Positions 6,144 to 13,433 of a stretch of 13,699 bases of DNA are shown piece after piece. Every line of letters begins with the position of its first letter. Positions within the stretch are counted from its first letter, which is position 1. The notes beneath the pieces were generated by a model. That model made no database searches, had not been told where the DNA came from, and worked only from the letters and a program-made list of their open reading frames with translations. Source of the DNA: Lachnospiraceae bacterium UBA7188 (GTDB taxonomy: Bacteria > Bacillota > Clostridia > Lachnospirales > Lachnospiraceae); the NCBI GenBank assembly GCA_002490995.1, contig DKVC01000285.1, positions 1-13,699 on the forward strand, read 5' to 3'. Both the position numbers and the translations under genes were made by a program.

Positions 6144-7079
6144 TTGGATTTTGAAAAGAGAAGAAAGGCGGCGGAAGCAGCGGCACGGATTTTTTTCTTC
6201 ATCTGTGCTGCCCTTACCGTTTTGGCAGTGGCGGCTGTCATATTTTATATGATATGTATGGGATTGCCGGCGCTTGGACAGTTAGGGCTGAAAGAAATCT
6301 TCTTTGGCACCCGCTGGAAACCCACTGCAGCGGAGCCGGAGTTCGGCATCTTTTATATCATACTCACATCTCTGCTGGGCACTGTGCTTGCCGCAGCCGT
6401 GGGGGTTCCGCTGGGAATTCTCACGGCTGTATATCTGGCGGAACTGGCGGACGAAAAACGGGCAGGCCTGGTCAGGGCTGCGGTAGAGGTGCTTGCAGGG
6501 ATTCCTTCCGTAATATATGGCCTGTTGGGAATCTATATCTTAAATCCCGTGATTTATCGGCTGGAGAGGAAGCTGTTTGCCGGATCGGAGAGCCATTCCT
6601 TTACGGGCGGGGCAAATCTGATTTCCGCCGTCATTGTGCTGGCGGTTATGATGCTGCCCACGGTGATACATATCAGCGAGACTTCCATACGGGCGGTCCG
6701 CCCCGGCATTCGGGAGGCTTCCCTGGCGTTGGGGGCGGATCGGGTACAGACGATTTTTCGCTCCGTTCTGCCCGCCGCCCGGCCCGGAATCCTGGCTGCG
6801 GTGATTCTGGGGGTCGGCAGGGCGGCGGGAGAGGCCATGGCTATTACGCTGGTGTCAGGGGGAAGCGTCAACGCACCTTTTCCTTTTTATTCCGTGCGAT
6901 TCCTCACTACAGCTGTTGTCAGCGAGATGGGATATGCCCAGGGGCTTCACAGACAGATGCTGTTTACCATCGCTCTGGTTCTGTTGGGGTTTATCCTGCT
7001 GGTGAACGGGACGGCGAAGCTGATTCTGGGAAAGGGGGCGGAAAAGTATGGAACGGATAGGACAGAAGGGGCAGGCTAA
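6144..7079 (+). CDS. pstC: Phosphate ABC transporter permease PstC
   Basis: A 311-residue integral membrane permease, one half of the phosphate channel. It has an N-terminal membrane helix (about 17-40) before the ABC permease domain (about 70-300). The coupling-loop (EAA) motif is visible as EASLALGADRVQTIFRSVLP followed by RPGILAAVILGVGRAAGEA. The segment VEVLAGIPSVIYGLLGIY is characteristic of Pst permeases. The start is TTG 6144 with AGGAGGG at 6131-6137, six bases upstream; no better ATG is present. It overlaps pstA by 32 bases, which implies translational coupling. The distinction from PstA rests on gene order and on the longer periplasmic insertion near 140-155. Confidence 0.93.
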   Translation: MDFEKRRKAAEAAARIFFFICAALTVLAVAAVIFYMICMGLPALGQLGLKEIFFGTRWKPTAAEPEFGIFYIILTSLLGTVLAAAVGVPLGILTAVYLAELADEKRAGLVRAAVEVLAGIPSVIYGLLGIYILNPVIYRLERKLFAGSESHSFTGGANLISAVIVLAVMMLPTVIHISETSIRAVRPGIREASLALGADRVQTIFRSVLPAARPGILAAVILGVGRAAGEAMAITLVSGGSVNAPFPFYSVRFLTTAVVSEMGYAQGLHRQMLFTIALVLLGFILLVNGTAKLILGKGAEKYGTDRTEGAG

Positions 7080-7980
7080 GGGGATACCGGGCCGGAGAGA
7101 AATGCATCCGGGCACCCTGTTCCTGCTGGCGGCAGTGTACGGGGCAGCTTCTTTTTCGGTGGTTTTGCTGCTGGGAATCGCGGGATATGTGTTTTTCAGG
7201 GGCTTCCGGGAGCTGAGTATCCGCTTCTTTGTCTCGGTTACCAGCTCCCTGAAGGGAACCGTGGGAATTGCGGGAAATATGGTGAATACGCTGTATATGA
7301 TTGTCCTGACGCTTGCCATGGCAGTTCCGGCGGGCGTGGGAGCGGCGGTTTATCTGAACGAATATGCCGGAAAGGGCAGGGTGGTGTATGCCGTCTCCTT
7401 TGCCGTGGATATTCTGGCAGGGATTCCCTCCATTGTTTTCGGGCTTTTCGGAATGGTGTTTTTCGGATTTGTGTGCGGGCTCGGGTACTCGTTGCTCACC
7501 GGGGCGCTGACCCTTGTCCTGATGGTGCTTCCCCTGATTGTGGAAAATACACAGGCAGCGCTGCAGGCAGTTCCCCGGGGCTACAGGCAGGGGGCGCTGG
7601 GGATGGGGGCGGGGAAATGGGAGCTGATCCGTACCATTCTCCTTCCCACGGCAAAAAGCGGAATTTTGTCGGGGATTATACTGGCCGTGGGGCGGATTGC
7701 GGGAGAGTCGGCAGCGCTGCTGTTCACGGCGGGGAGTGCCAGGCTGCTGCCCGGATTCAGGGGAGGCTTCCTGGAAAATATAACTGTGCTGCGGAATAAA
7801 ATTCTGGAACCGGGCGGAACGCTGGCTGTCGAACTGTACCTGCAAATGCAGAATGGGGAGTACGGGGCGGCATTTGGTATCGGCTGTGTACTGATTTTGC
7901 TTACTTTTCTGATGAATCTCCTGCTGAAACTGATTTCCCGGACCCGGGGAGGACAGGATGAGGTTTTTTATGGAAACTAA
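7048..7980 (+). CDS. pstA: Phosphate ABC transporter permease PstA
   Basis: A 310-residue permease that pairs with PstC. A hydrophilic N-terminus of about 22 residues is followed by six predicted membrane helices. Family motifs: VDILAGIPSIVFGLFGMVFF, and the coupling loop QGALGMGAGKWELIRTILLP followed by KSGILSGIILAVGRIAGESA. ATG 7048 lies within pstC and has AAGGGGG at 7032-7038; an internal ATG at 7102 has its GGAGAG too close to be favoured. It overlaps pstB by 23 bases. The tight overlaps across pstC-pstA-pstB indicate a single transcript with coupled translation. Confidence 0.93.
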   Translation: MERIGQKGQAKGIPGRREMHPGTLFLLAAVYGAASFSVVLLLGIAGYVFFRGFRELSIRFFVSVTSSLKGTVGIAGNMVNTLYMIVLTLAMAVPAGVGAAVYLNEYAGKGRVVYAVSFAVDILAGIPSIVFGLFGMVFFGFVCGLGYSLLTGALTLVLMVLPLIVENTQAALQAVPRGYRQGALGMGAGKWELIRTILLPTAKSGILSGIILAVGRIAGESAALLFTAGSARLLPGFRGGFLENITVLRNKILEPGGTLAVELYLQMQNGEYGAAFGIGCVLILLTFLMNLLLKLISRTRGGQDEVFYGN

Positions 7981-8743
7981 AATGGCGGGAAGAAAAGCAG
8001 CAAAAATATCAGCCGAACATCTGAACCTGTGGTACGGCGATAAGCAGGCGCTGAAGGAAATCGGCATGGAGATCAGGAAAAATACGGTGACGGCTCTCAT
8101 CGGCCCCAGCGGCTGCGGGAAATCCACTTTTCTGCGATGCCTTAACCGCATGAATGACCTGTTTGAAAATGTGCGTGTGGAAGGCAGGGTATTGCTGGAC
8201 GGAGAAGACATATATGGAAGAAAAACAGACGTTACGATGCTGCGCAGGCGCGTGGGGATGGTTTTCCAGTCGCCAAATCCCTTTCCCATGACGATTTATG
8301 ACAATATCGCCTTCGGCCCCAGGCTGCACGGAAAGAAGAACCGGCAGCAGCTGCAGCAGATTGTGGAAGAGGCCCTGCGCGGCGCAGCCATATTTGATGA
8401 AGTAAAGGACATTCTGAAAAAGCCTGCCCTGGGTCTCTCCGGAGGGCAGCAGCAAAGGCTCTGCATTGCCAGGGCGCTGGCGGCAGAGCCTGAAGTACTT
8501 CTTATGGATGAACCTACATCTGCGCTGGATCCGGTCTCTACTCTGAAGATAGAAGGCCTGATCCGAAAGCTGAGAGAAAAATACACCATTGTCATTGTAA
8601 CCCACAACATGCAGCAGGCGGCCAGAATCGCCGATACGGCAGCCTTTTTCCTGTCGGGAGCGCTGGTGGAATACGGCAGTGCGGATGATGTCTTCTGCCG
8701 CCCCAAAGATAAGCGGACGGAACAGTATATTATGGGTCTGTAG
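7958..8743 (+). CDS. pstB: Phosphate ABC transporter ATPase PstB
   Basis: A 261-residue ATP-binding subunit that powers phosphate import at the cytoplasmic face of PstCA. All ABC motifs are intact: Walker A GPSGCGKST (49-57), Q-loop Gln104 in VFQSPNPFP, signature LSGGQQQR (160-167), Walker B LLMDE (181-185), D-loop SALD (188-191) and switch His216. LRCLNRMNDL after Walker A and FQSPNPFPMTIYDNIAFGPR are PstB hallmarks. Start ATG 7958 has GGGGAGG at 7946-7952; later in-frame ATGs (7970, 7982) are possible. The gene ends the operon. No phoU follows: the next gene is convergent, and the last 14 bases of pstB overlap its 3' end. Confidence 0.95.
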   Translation: MRFFMETKMAGRKAAKISAEHLNLWYGDKQALKEIGMEIRKNTVTALIGPSGCGKSTFLRCLNRMNDLFENVRVEGRVLLDGEDIYGRKTDVTMLRRRVGMVFQSPNPFPMTIYDNIAFGPRLHGKKNRQQLQQIVEEALRGAAIFDEVKDILKKPALGLSGGQQQRLCIARALAAEPEVLLMDEPTSALDPVSTLKIEGLIRKLREKYTIVIVTHNMQQAARIADTAAFFLSGALVEYGSADDVFCRPKDKRTEQYIMGL

Positions 8744-10037
8744 TTCCGTTTCCGTCGCTGTCCGGATCGGCATCTTCCTCATCCGCCTTCTTTTCCGGCA
8801 GGGTCATCAGCACCTTGACGATGCGGTTCTGTTCAATTCCCTGGACCTTCAGCCGGACGCCGTTTTCTAGGGTGACTTCCTCATTATCCTCCGGCAGACG
8901 GTCCAGATTTTCGATGATAATGCCGCCTATGGAATCGTAGTCTTCGCTTTCCAGTTCGGTGTCCAGCTCATCGTTGATATCGTCCAGCTTCATGCTGCCT
9001 TCTACCAGATAGGTGTTCTCATCCACCTTCTGGATGTATTCCTCTTCGTCGGCATCGTATTCGTCACGAATCTCGCCTACGATTTCCTCCAGCAGGTCCT
9101 CCAGAGTGATCATACCCACTGTGGCACCGTACTCATTGAGCACAAAGGTGACACTGGTAGCCCGTTCCCTGAGCTCGTAGAGCAGATCGGAGACTTTCTT
9201 GAATTCATATGTAAAATGGGCTTCCCGCAGGATGGATTTCACCTGGAAATGCTCCGGGTCCTCCGTGAGGATAAAGTCCTTGATATTGATCAGACCGACG
9301 ATATTGTCCTTATCGTCCTCATATACGGGAAAGCGGGTGTACATGGATTCCTTGAATGCAGCCATGACTTCACTGAAAGTGGCGTTGATGTCCACAGTCA
9401 CCATATTGATCCTGGGAACCATGATATCCTTTGCCAGTGCATCAGAAAAATCGAACACATTGTAGATCATTTCCCGCTCTTCGGTTTCGATGACGCCGTC
9501 CGCATGGCTCACTTCCACGTAGGTGCGCAGTTCCGCTTCCGTCATGGTGGTGATCTTTTTACTGGGGTCAATGTGCAGCAGGCGAAGGATGCCGTTTGAC
9601 ATTTTATCCACCACAAAGATAACAGGCGTCATGACCTGCATCAGCCCGTAGATAACACCGCTGTAAGCCAGTGTGATTTTTTCCGAGGAAAGCATGGCCC
9701 AGGTCTTGGGGATGATTTCTCCGCAGAGAAGGATCACCATGGTCAGGACACCGGTACCTATAGCCACCGGAATTCCGAACTGCAGAGCAATCGTAGTGGT
9801 CAGGGCAGAGGTGGACAGGTTCACGATGTTATTGCCGATAAGGACGGTGCTTAACATCTTGCTGTAATTCTTCAGGATCCGGTTCACCCTGGCGGCGCGT
9901 TTGTTCCCCTCTTCTTCCAGGGTCTGCATCCGCACGCGGTTGACGGTACTGAAGGCTGTCTCTGCCGAAGAGAAATAGCCTGACAGGATAACGAGAATAA
10001 TGAGAACGATAAATTGTAAACCTTCTGGGACTTCCAA
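8730..10037 (-). CDS. CNNM/CorC-type membrane protein with CBS pair (HlyC/CorC family)
   Basis: A 435-residue member of the hemolysin-C/CorC family, implicated in Mg2+ (or Co2+) homeostasis, probably efflux. Order: DUF21/CNNM membrane domain (about 5-185, with GYFSSAETAFSTVNRVR near the start and CGEIIPKTWA at 105-114); two CBS domains (about 207-257 and 272-322) that may bind adenine nucleotides; and a C-terminal CorC_HlyC domain (about 335-415). The last 20 residues are an acidic tail. The start is TTG 10037 (minus strand) preceded by AAGGAG (plus-strand CTCCTT 10048-10053) ten bases away; the next internal ATG would remove the first membrane helix. A consensus promoter lies upstream. The substrate ion is not determinable from sequence. 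Confidence 0.92.
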   Translation of the reverse strand: MEVPEGLQFIVLIILVILSGYFSSAETAFSTVNRVRMQTLEEEGNKRAARVNRILKNYSKMLSTVLIGNNIVNLSTSALTTTIALQFGIPVAIGTGVLTMVILLCGEIIPKTWAMLSSEKITLAYSGVIYGLMQVMTPVIFVVDKMSNGILRLLHIDPSKKITTMTEAELRTYVEVSHADGVIETEEREMIYNVFDFSDALAKDIMVPRINMVTVDINATFSEVMAAFKESMYTRFPVYEDDKDNIVGLINIKDFILTEDPEHFQVKSILREAHFTYEFKKVSDLLYELRERATSVTFVLNEYGATVGMITLEDLLEEIVGEIRDEYDADEEEYIQKVDENTYLVEGSMKLDDINDELDTELESEDYDSIGGIIIENLDRLPEDNEEVTLENGVRLKVQGIEQNRIVKVLMTLPEKKADEEDADPDSDGNGTTDP

Positions 10038-10091
10038 AAAAATTTCACTCCTTTTCTTCTACATGGATTTGGAAAATAGTAATTACAGATA

Positions 10092-10120
10092 AATATACAG
10101 AATCGCAATGTAGTTGTCAA
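10092..10120 (-). promoter_or_regulatory. Consensus promoter for the CorC-type gene
   Basis: On the minus strand, TTGACA (10115-10120), a 17-base spacer and TATATT (10092-10097). It lies 55 bases ahead of the TTG start and is one of the best promoters in the window. Confidence 0.8.
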
Positions 10121-10124
10121 GTTT

Positions 10125-10153
10125 TTGTTTCATTACGCATATGATTTTATAAA
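10125..10153 (+). promoter_or_regulatory. Possible divergent promoter for the TIGR04086-like gene
   Basis: TTGTTT (10125-10130), a 17-base spacer and TATAAA (10148-10153), about 47 bases before the start codon at 10200. The match is moderate. It lies back-to-back with the CorC-type promoter, so the two -35 regions are only five bases apart. Confidence 0.4.
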
Positions 10154-10199
10154 AAGTTTATAGACTCCGGGAGGACCGGGGGCGGAACAGGAGGAGAAT

Positions 10200-10577
10200 A
10201 TGGAGCAGAATCCGAAGACGGAGGGGATTCCTGTGGGGTTTCTGGTGAAGAGCCTTCTTTTTTCGTACATACTGACGGCGGCGCTGCTGGCTCTGCTGGC
10301 GTTTCTGCTGTATAAACTGGGACTGAATGAGAAGACAGTTTCCATTGCCATTACCGCGATTTACGTGGCGGGTACTTTTTTCGGGGGCTTTGTCATGGGA
10401 AAGAAGATGGGAAGCCGCAGATTCCTGTGGGGCCTGCTGATGGGGACGGTGTATTTCCTGGTATTGGCGGTAGTGTCCCTGTGTGTGGGAAAGGGAAACA
10501 TTCAGATGGGCAGTTCCTTTTTTACCACTCTGGCACTGTGTGCGGGAGGCGGGATGCTGGGAGGTATGGTGAGCTGA
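10200..10577 (+). CDS. Small four-helix membrane protein, TIGR04086-like
   Basis: A 125-residue protein with four predicted membrane segments (about 14-38, 44-66, 73-95 and 104-124) and very short loops. The small-residue-rich helices with GTFFGGFVMGKKMGSRRFLWG between helices 2 and 3, and AGGGMLGGM at the C-terminus, fit the TIGR04086 family found in many Clostridia. No function is known for the family. ATG 10200 has AGGAGG at 10189-10194. It is divergent from the CorC-type gene and followed by a repeat element, so it appears monocistronic. Family call is moderately confident. Confidence 0.75.
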   Translation: MEQNPKTEGIPVGFLVKSLLFSYILTAALLALLAFLLYKLGLNEKTVSIAITAIYVAGTFFGGFVMGKKMGSRRFLWGLLMGTVYFLVLAVVSLCVGKGNIQMGSSFFTTLALCAGGGMLGGMVS

Positions 10578-10594
10578 AACCCTGTCCGGAAATC

Positions 10595-10694
10595 ATACTC
10601 GTGAGTGCATTCATTTGCCGCTTTTATGTCCGGAATCACGGAAGCGATCACTCGTTATACATTTACATAAGCAAATGTTTTTGAACACGGGTAT
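10595..10694. repeat. Palindromic intergenic element, copy B (100 bp)
   Basis: Bounded by ATACTCGTG (10595-10603) and CACGGGTAT (10686-10694), which are near-perfect inverted ends. It is in the opposite orientation to copy A at 5022-5120, and the two align over the full length with shared blocks such as TTTGCCGCTTT against TTGCCGCTTT and TATACAT. Similarity may extend some 15 bases beyond the right end (CTGCAGCCGG against TTGCAGCACA). It lies in the 380-base gap before the hemerythrin operon. Confidence 0.72.
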
Positions 10695-10788
10695 ATTCTG
10701 CAGCCGGTTCGTATGCCGGGGTTTCAGGGCAGCCGGAGCACAAAAAGACGCATGTATAAGGAAAAAGGAGAAGCATTCAAAAAAAGAG

Positions 10789-10817
10789 TTGAAATACGGG
10801 AGAAAAGAGATTATAAT
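10789..10817 (+). promoter_or_regulatory. Promoter of the hemerythrin-PilT operon
   Basis: TTGAAA (10789-10794), a 17-base spacer and TATAAT (10812-10817). Transcription would start near 10824, leaving a leader of about 134 bases. The leader holds a short stem GACAG/CTGTC (10889-10893 with 10902-10906) followed by a T-run at 10912-10917, a possible weak attenuator. Confidence 0.7.
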
Positions 10818-10957
10818 TTGTTAAAAGGCAGAAATTTTCCCGGAAGCTGTTTGGAACCTGGAAGCATGGAAGCTGTATTATGTTCTGTGACAGGAGAACG
10901 GCTGTCCGGGGTTTTTTGATTTCATCAGGAATTTTCCATACAATCAGGAGGAGCGGA

Positions 10958-12319
10958 ATGGATCAGCAGAAGTTTGTTTGGAGCGACAGATACAATATCG
11001 GCGTTGAAGTGATTGACAGGGAGCACAGGAAGCTGTTCAGCATTATGAACAAGCTGTTCACCTATAAGGGTGAAAATGACGAGAAGAGCCGGTGGGCATA
11101 CCAGGAAGGGATTAAATTCTTCAAGGGACATGCCATGAAGCATTTTGCGGAAGAGGAAATGTATATGGCGTCTATCGGCTATGAGGGATATGAGGCCCAC
11201 AGGCGTCTGCACGATATTTTCCGCAAGAAGACACTTCCGGAGATTGAAAAGGAGCTGATTCAGACCAGGTATTCTCCTGAGGCGGTGGAGCATTTCCTGG
11301 GGGTATGCGGAGGATGGCTCATCGGGCATACCATGACAGAGGACAGAGCTATTATAGGGGGCGCTTCCAGCAGGTGGGTTGACCTTCTGCCGGAGGAGGA
11401 ACAGACACTTATGCAGAAGACGATTCTGCAGCTTATGAAAGATGTATTCCAGCTGGATGCCCGGGTACTCAGTGAGAGCTACAGCGGGGAGAAATTCGGA
11501 AACGGAATATATTACCGGCTGTTATACGGATCCGACAAGGGTGAGAAATGGGAATTCTTTCTGGTATTCGAGGAGAGGCTGCTGGTGGAAACGGTGGGCA
11601 GCATTGTGGGCGGCGATGCTGATAAAGTCAACGTGTTGATGATGAATGCCACCAGATACATATCGAGGCAGTTTGTGGAGCGCATTCTGGAACATTTCCC
11701 TACGGAAGGGCAGCTGGAGCTGAAAGAGGAGAATCTTCTTAATTATAAGAAATTCGACAGGATGCTTGAGAGACAGAATCTCCAGAGCAGCCTGCTGTTT
11801 GATACGGGGAAGGGGTATTTTGCTTACTGCATGCTGGCACCCCACCTGCTGGGAGACACGGCGTCTTCACCGTCTATCCGCGCGGAAAACGCAATGGCGG
11901 AAATTTTGAAATATCTGGAAGAGAATAAGGAAGAAAACGAAAACGACAGGAAAAAGAAGATACTGGTTGTGGACGATTCCAATGTGATACTGAAGGCAAT
12001 GACTGACCTGCTTGAGCCGGATTATGAGGTTCAGACGGCAAAATCAGGGATTGCCGCAATACGTTCCATGACGCTGGATAAACCGGATCTGGTTTTGCTG
12101 GATTACGAGATGCCGGTCTGTACCGGGCAGCAGGTGCTGGAGATGATAAGGGCGGAGGAGGCCTTTGTGGACACGCCGGTTATCTTCCTTACCGGTACGG
12201 TGGACAGGGAGCGAATCCAGAAGATTCTGCCCCTGAAACCGGCCGGATATCTGTTAAAAACGATACAGCCCCAGGAAATCCGGGCGGCCATTGAGGAATT
12301 TTTCAGGAAGAGGGGCTAG
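10958..12319 (+). CDS. Bacteriohemerythrin / CheX-like / receiver fusion protein
   Basis: A 453-residue, three-part cytoplasmic signalling protein. Residues 1-135 are a hemerythrin domain with all seven di-iron ligands in the canonical spacing: His23, His62, Glu66, His81, His85, His124 and Asp129. This predicts reversible O2 (or NO) binding. Residues about 145-315 form an alpha/beta region (ILQLMKDVFQLDARVLSES, then FFLVFEERLLVETVGSIVGG) that resembles CheX/CheC-type domains; this is an inference from pattern only. Residues 333-453 are a receiver domain with acidic pair Asp339-Asp340, phospho-acceptor Asp382 in LLDYEMP, Thr412 in FLTG and Lys434. No kinase or output domain is present. ATG 10958 has AGGAGG at 10946-10951. 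The PilT-like gene starts four bases after its stop, so the two are co-transcribed. Confidence 0.87.
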   Translation: MDQQKFVWSDRYNIGVEVIDREHRKLFSIMNKLFTYKGENDEKSRWAYQEGIKFFKGHAMKHFAEEEMYMASIGYEGYEAHRRLHDIFRKKTLPEIEKELIQTRYSPEAVEHFLGVCGGWLIGHTMTEDRAIIGGASSRWVDLLPEEEQTLMQKTILQLMKDVFQLDARVLSESYSGEKFGNGIYYRLLYGSDKGEKWEFFLVFEERLLVETVGSIVGGDADKVNVLMMNATRYISRQFVERILEHFPTEGQLELKEENLLNYKKFDRMLERQNLQSSLLFDTGKGYFAYCMLAPHLLGDTASSPSIRAENAMAEILKYLEENKEENENDRKKKILVVDDSNVILKAMTDLLEPDYEVQTAKSGIAAIRSMTLDKPDLVLLDYEMPVCTGQQVLEMIRAEEAFVDTPVIFLTGTVDRERIQKILPLKPAGYLLKTIQPQEIRAAIEEFFRKRG

Positions 12320-12323
12320 AACA

Positions 12324-13373
12324 ATGTCTGCAATGTCTTCATCTTCAGTAGAGGAAATACTCCGCACCGCAAGGGAGGCGGGAGCCAGCGATGTCCATAT
12401 CGCCGTGGGATTGCCGCCGAAGATGCGAATTAACGGCATACTTGTCACCATGAGCCACTCCAGAATTACACCGTCGGATACACTGGACATTCTTCTCAGG
12501 GTGATGCCCCAGGCTCAGCGGGGAGGATTTGAGGAGCGGGGAGAAGCAGATTTCTCCTTTGCCGTTGCCGGGTGCGGGAGATGCCGTGCCCATGCTTATA
12601 AGCAGAAGGGAAGTGTGGCATTTGCGCTTCACCTGGTGGATGCAAAAGTGCTTTCGCCGCAGGAGCTGGGCATGCCGGAATCTGTCGTCCGGCTTCAGGA
12701 AAAAGAAAGCGGCCTGGTGCTGGTGACAGGTCCTTCCGGAAGCGGCAGATCGGCTACACTGGCTTCCATGGTGGATCAGATCAACGAGAACAGAGATGCC
12801 CTGATCATCACGCTGGAGGACCCTGTAGAGTACATGCATCCTCATAAGCGTTCCATGGTGAATCAGCGGGAGATCGGGCTGGACAGCAGGAGCTATGCGG
12901 ATGCACTGAGGGCGGTTTTAAGAGAGGACCCCGATGTAATCCTGGTGGGAGAACTGAGGGATCCGGAGAGCGTCAGTGCTGCCCTAACAGCAGCGGAAAC
13001 CGGTCATCTGGTACTCTCGGCGCTGCATGCGTCCGGTGTGGTGAATGCCTTGGACGGGATAACGGATTTATTTCCGCTTCAGAGGCAGGAAGGAATACGG
13101 GGGAGACTGGCAGATGTCCTGGAAGCGGTGGTATCTCAGCGCCTGATTCCTTCGGGAGACGGCGGAAGGGTGGCTGCTTTCGAGGTATTGCTGGCGAATC
13201 CTGCCGTGCGCCGCATCATACGGGAGGGCAGCCTGAACCGTTTGCCGGAGATAATGCAGGACAGTGTGGGACAGGGAATGCTCACGATGGAGGAAGCTGT
13301 CCGCAGGCTGCATTCCGCGGGTAAAATCGACAGTACTGCGGCATCCCGGTACCTGGGCACTGTTAATGCGTAA
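12324..13373 (+). CDS. PilT-like type IV pilus retraction ATPase with altered Walker A
   Basis: A 349-residue secretion-ATPase family protein closest in layout to PilT. N-terminal domain: GASDVHI (20-26) and PKMRINGILV. ATPase domain: a Walker A-like GPSGSGRSAT (136-145), an Asp-box LEDPVEYMH, Walker B DVILVGELRD and His-box TGHLVLSALHAS, then ITDLFP. The C-terminus has IIREG, the equivalent of the AIREG motif needed for PilT retraction. The invariant Walker A lysine is Arg142 (AGA, 12747-12749), which would be expected to impair nucleotide hydrolysis. ATG 12324 has GAGGGG at 12310-12315; ATG 12333 is an alternative. It is translationally close to the hemerythrin-receiver gene. No pilin or other pilus gene is in the window, so it may act on a machine encoded elsewhere. 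Confidence 0.88.
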   Translation: MSAMSSSSVEEILRTAREAGASDVHIAVGLPPKMRINGILVTMSHSRITPSDTLDILLRVMPQAQRGGFEERGEADFSFAVAGCGRCRAHAYKQKGSVAFALHLVDAKVLSPQELGMPESVVRLQEKESGLVLVTGPSGSGRSATLASMVDQINENRDALIITLEDPVEYMHPHKRSMVNQREIGLDSRSYADALRAVLREDPDVILVGELRDPESVSAALTAAETGHLVLSALHASGVVNALDGITDLFPLQRQEGIRGRLADVLEAVVSQRLIPSGDGGRVAAFEVLLANPAVRRIIREGSLNRLPEIMQDSVGQGMLTMEEAVRRLHSAGKIDSTAASRYLGTVNA

Positions 13374-13433
13374 CTGGTGGGCGCTTTCGCGGTTCAGGAG
13401 AAGAGAGCGGCAAAGGAATGCGCTCATGAGTAT
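13374..13433. repeat. Partial palindromic element, copy C
   Basis: The right half of the element seen at 5022-5120 recurs here directly after the PilT-like stop codon. AGCGGCAA, three bases, AATGCGCTCATGAGTAT (13406-13433) matches the corresponding part of copies A and B at nearly all positions, and the left part GGGCGCTTTCG is a weaker match to GAGCGCATCGG. The outer left end is not recognisable and may be lost or absorbed into the end of the coding sequence. Confidence 0.6.

Noticed and set aside
6254..7060. Plus-strand frame of 268 codons inside pstC
   Set aside because: Gly/Arg-rich shadow of pstC in another frame; pstC has the permease motifs and the ribosome site.
6991..8289. Long open frame (432 codons) on the minus strand opposite pstA and pstB
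   Set aside because: Composition is rich in His, Arg, Gln and Pro without any recognisable motif, and both overlapping plus-strand genes have complete family signatures; it is a shadow frame in GC-rich coding DNA.
10820..10957. Cyclic di-GMP or other known riboswitch before the hemerythrin gene
   Set aside because: The conserved core sequences of the GEMM classes and other familiar riboswitches were not recognised.
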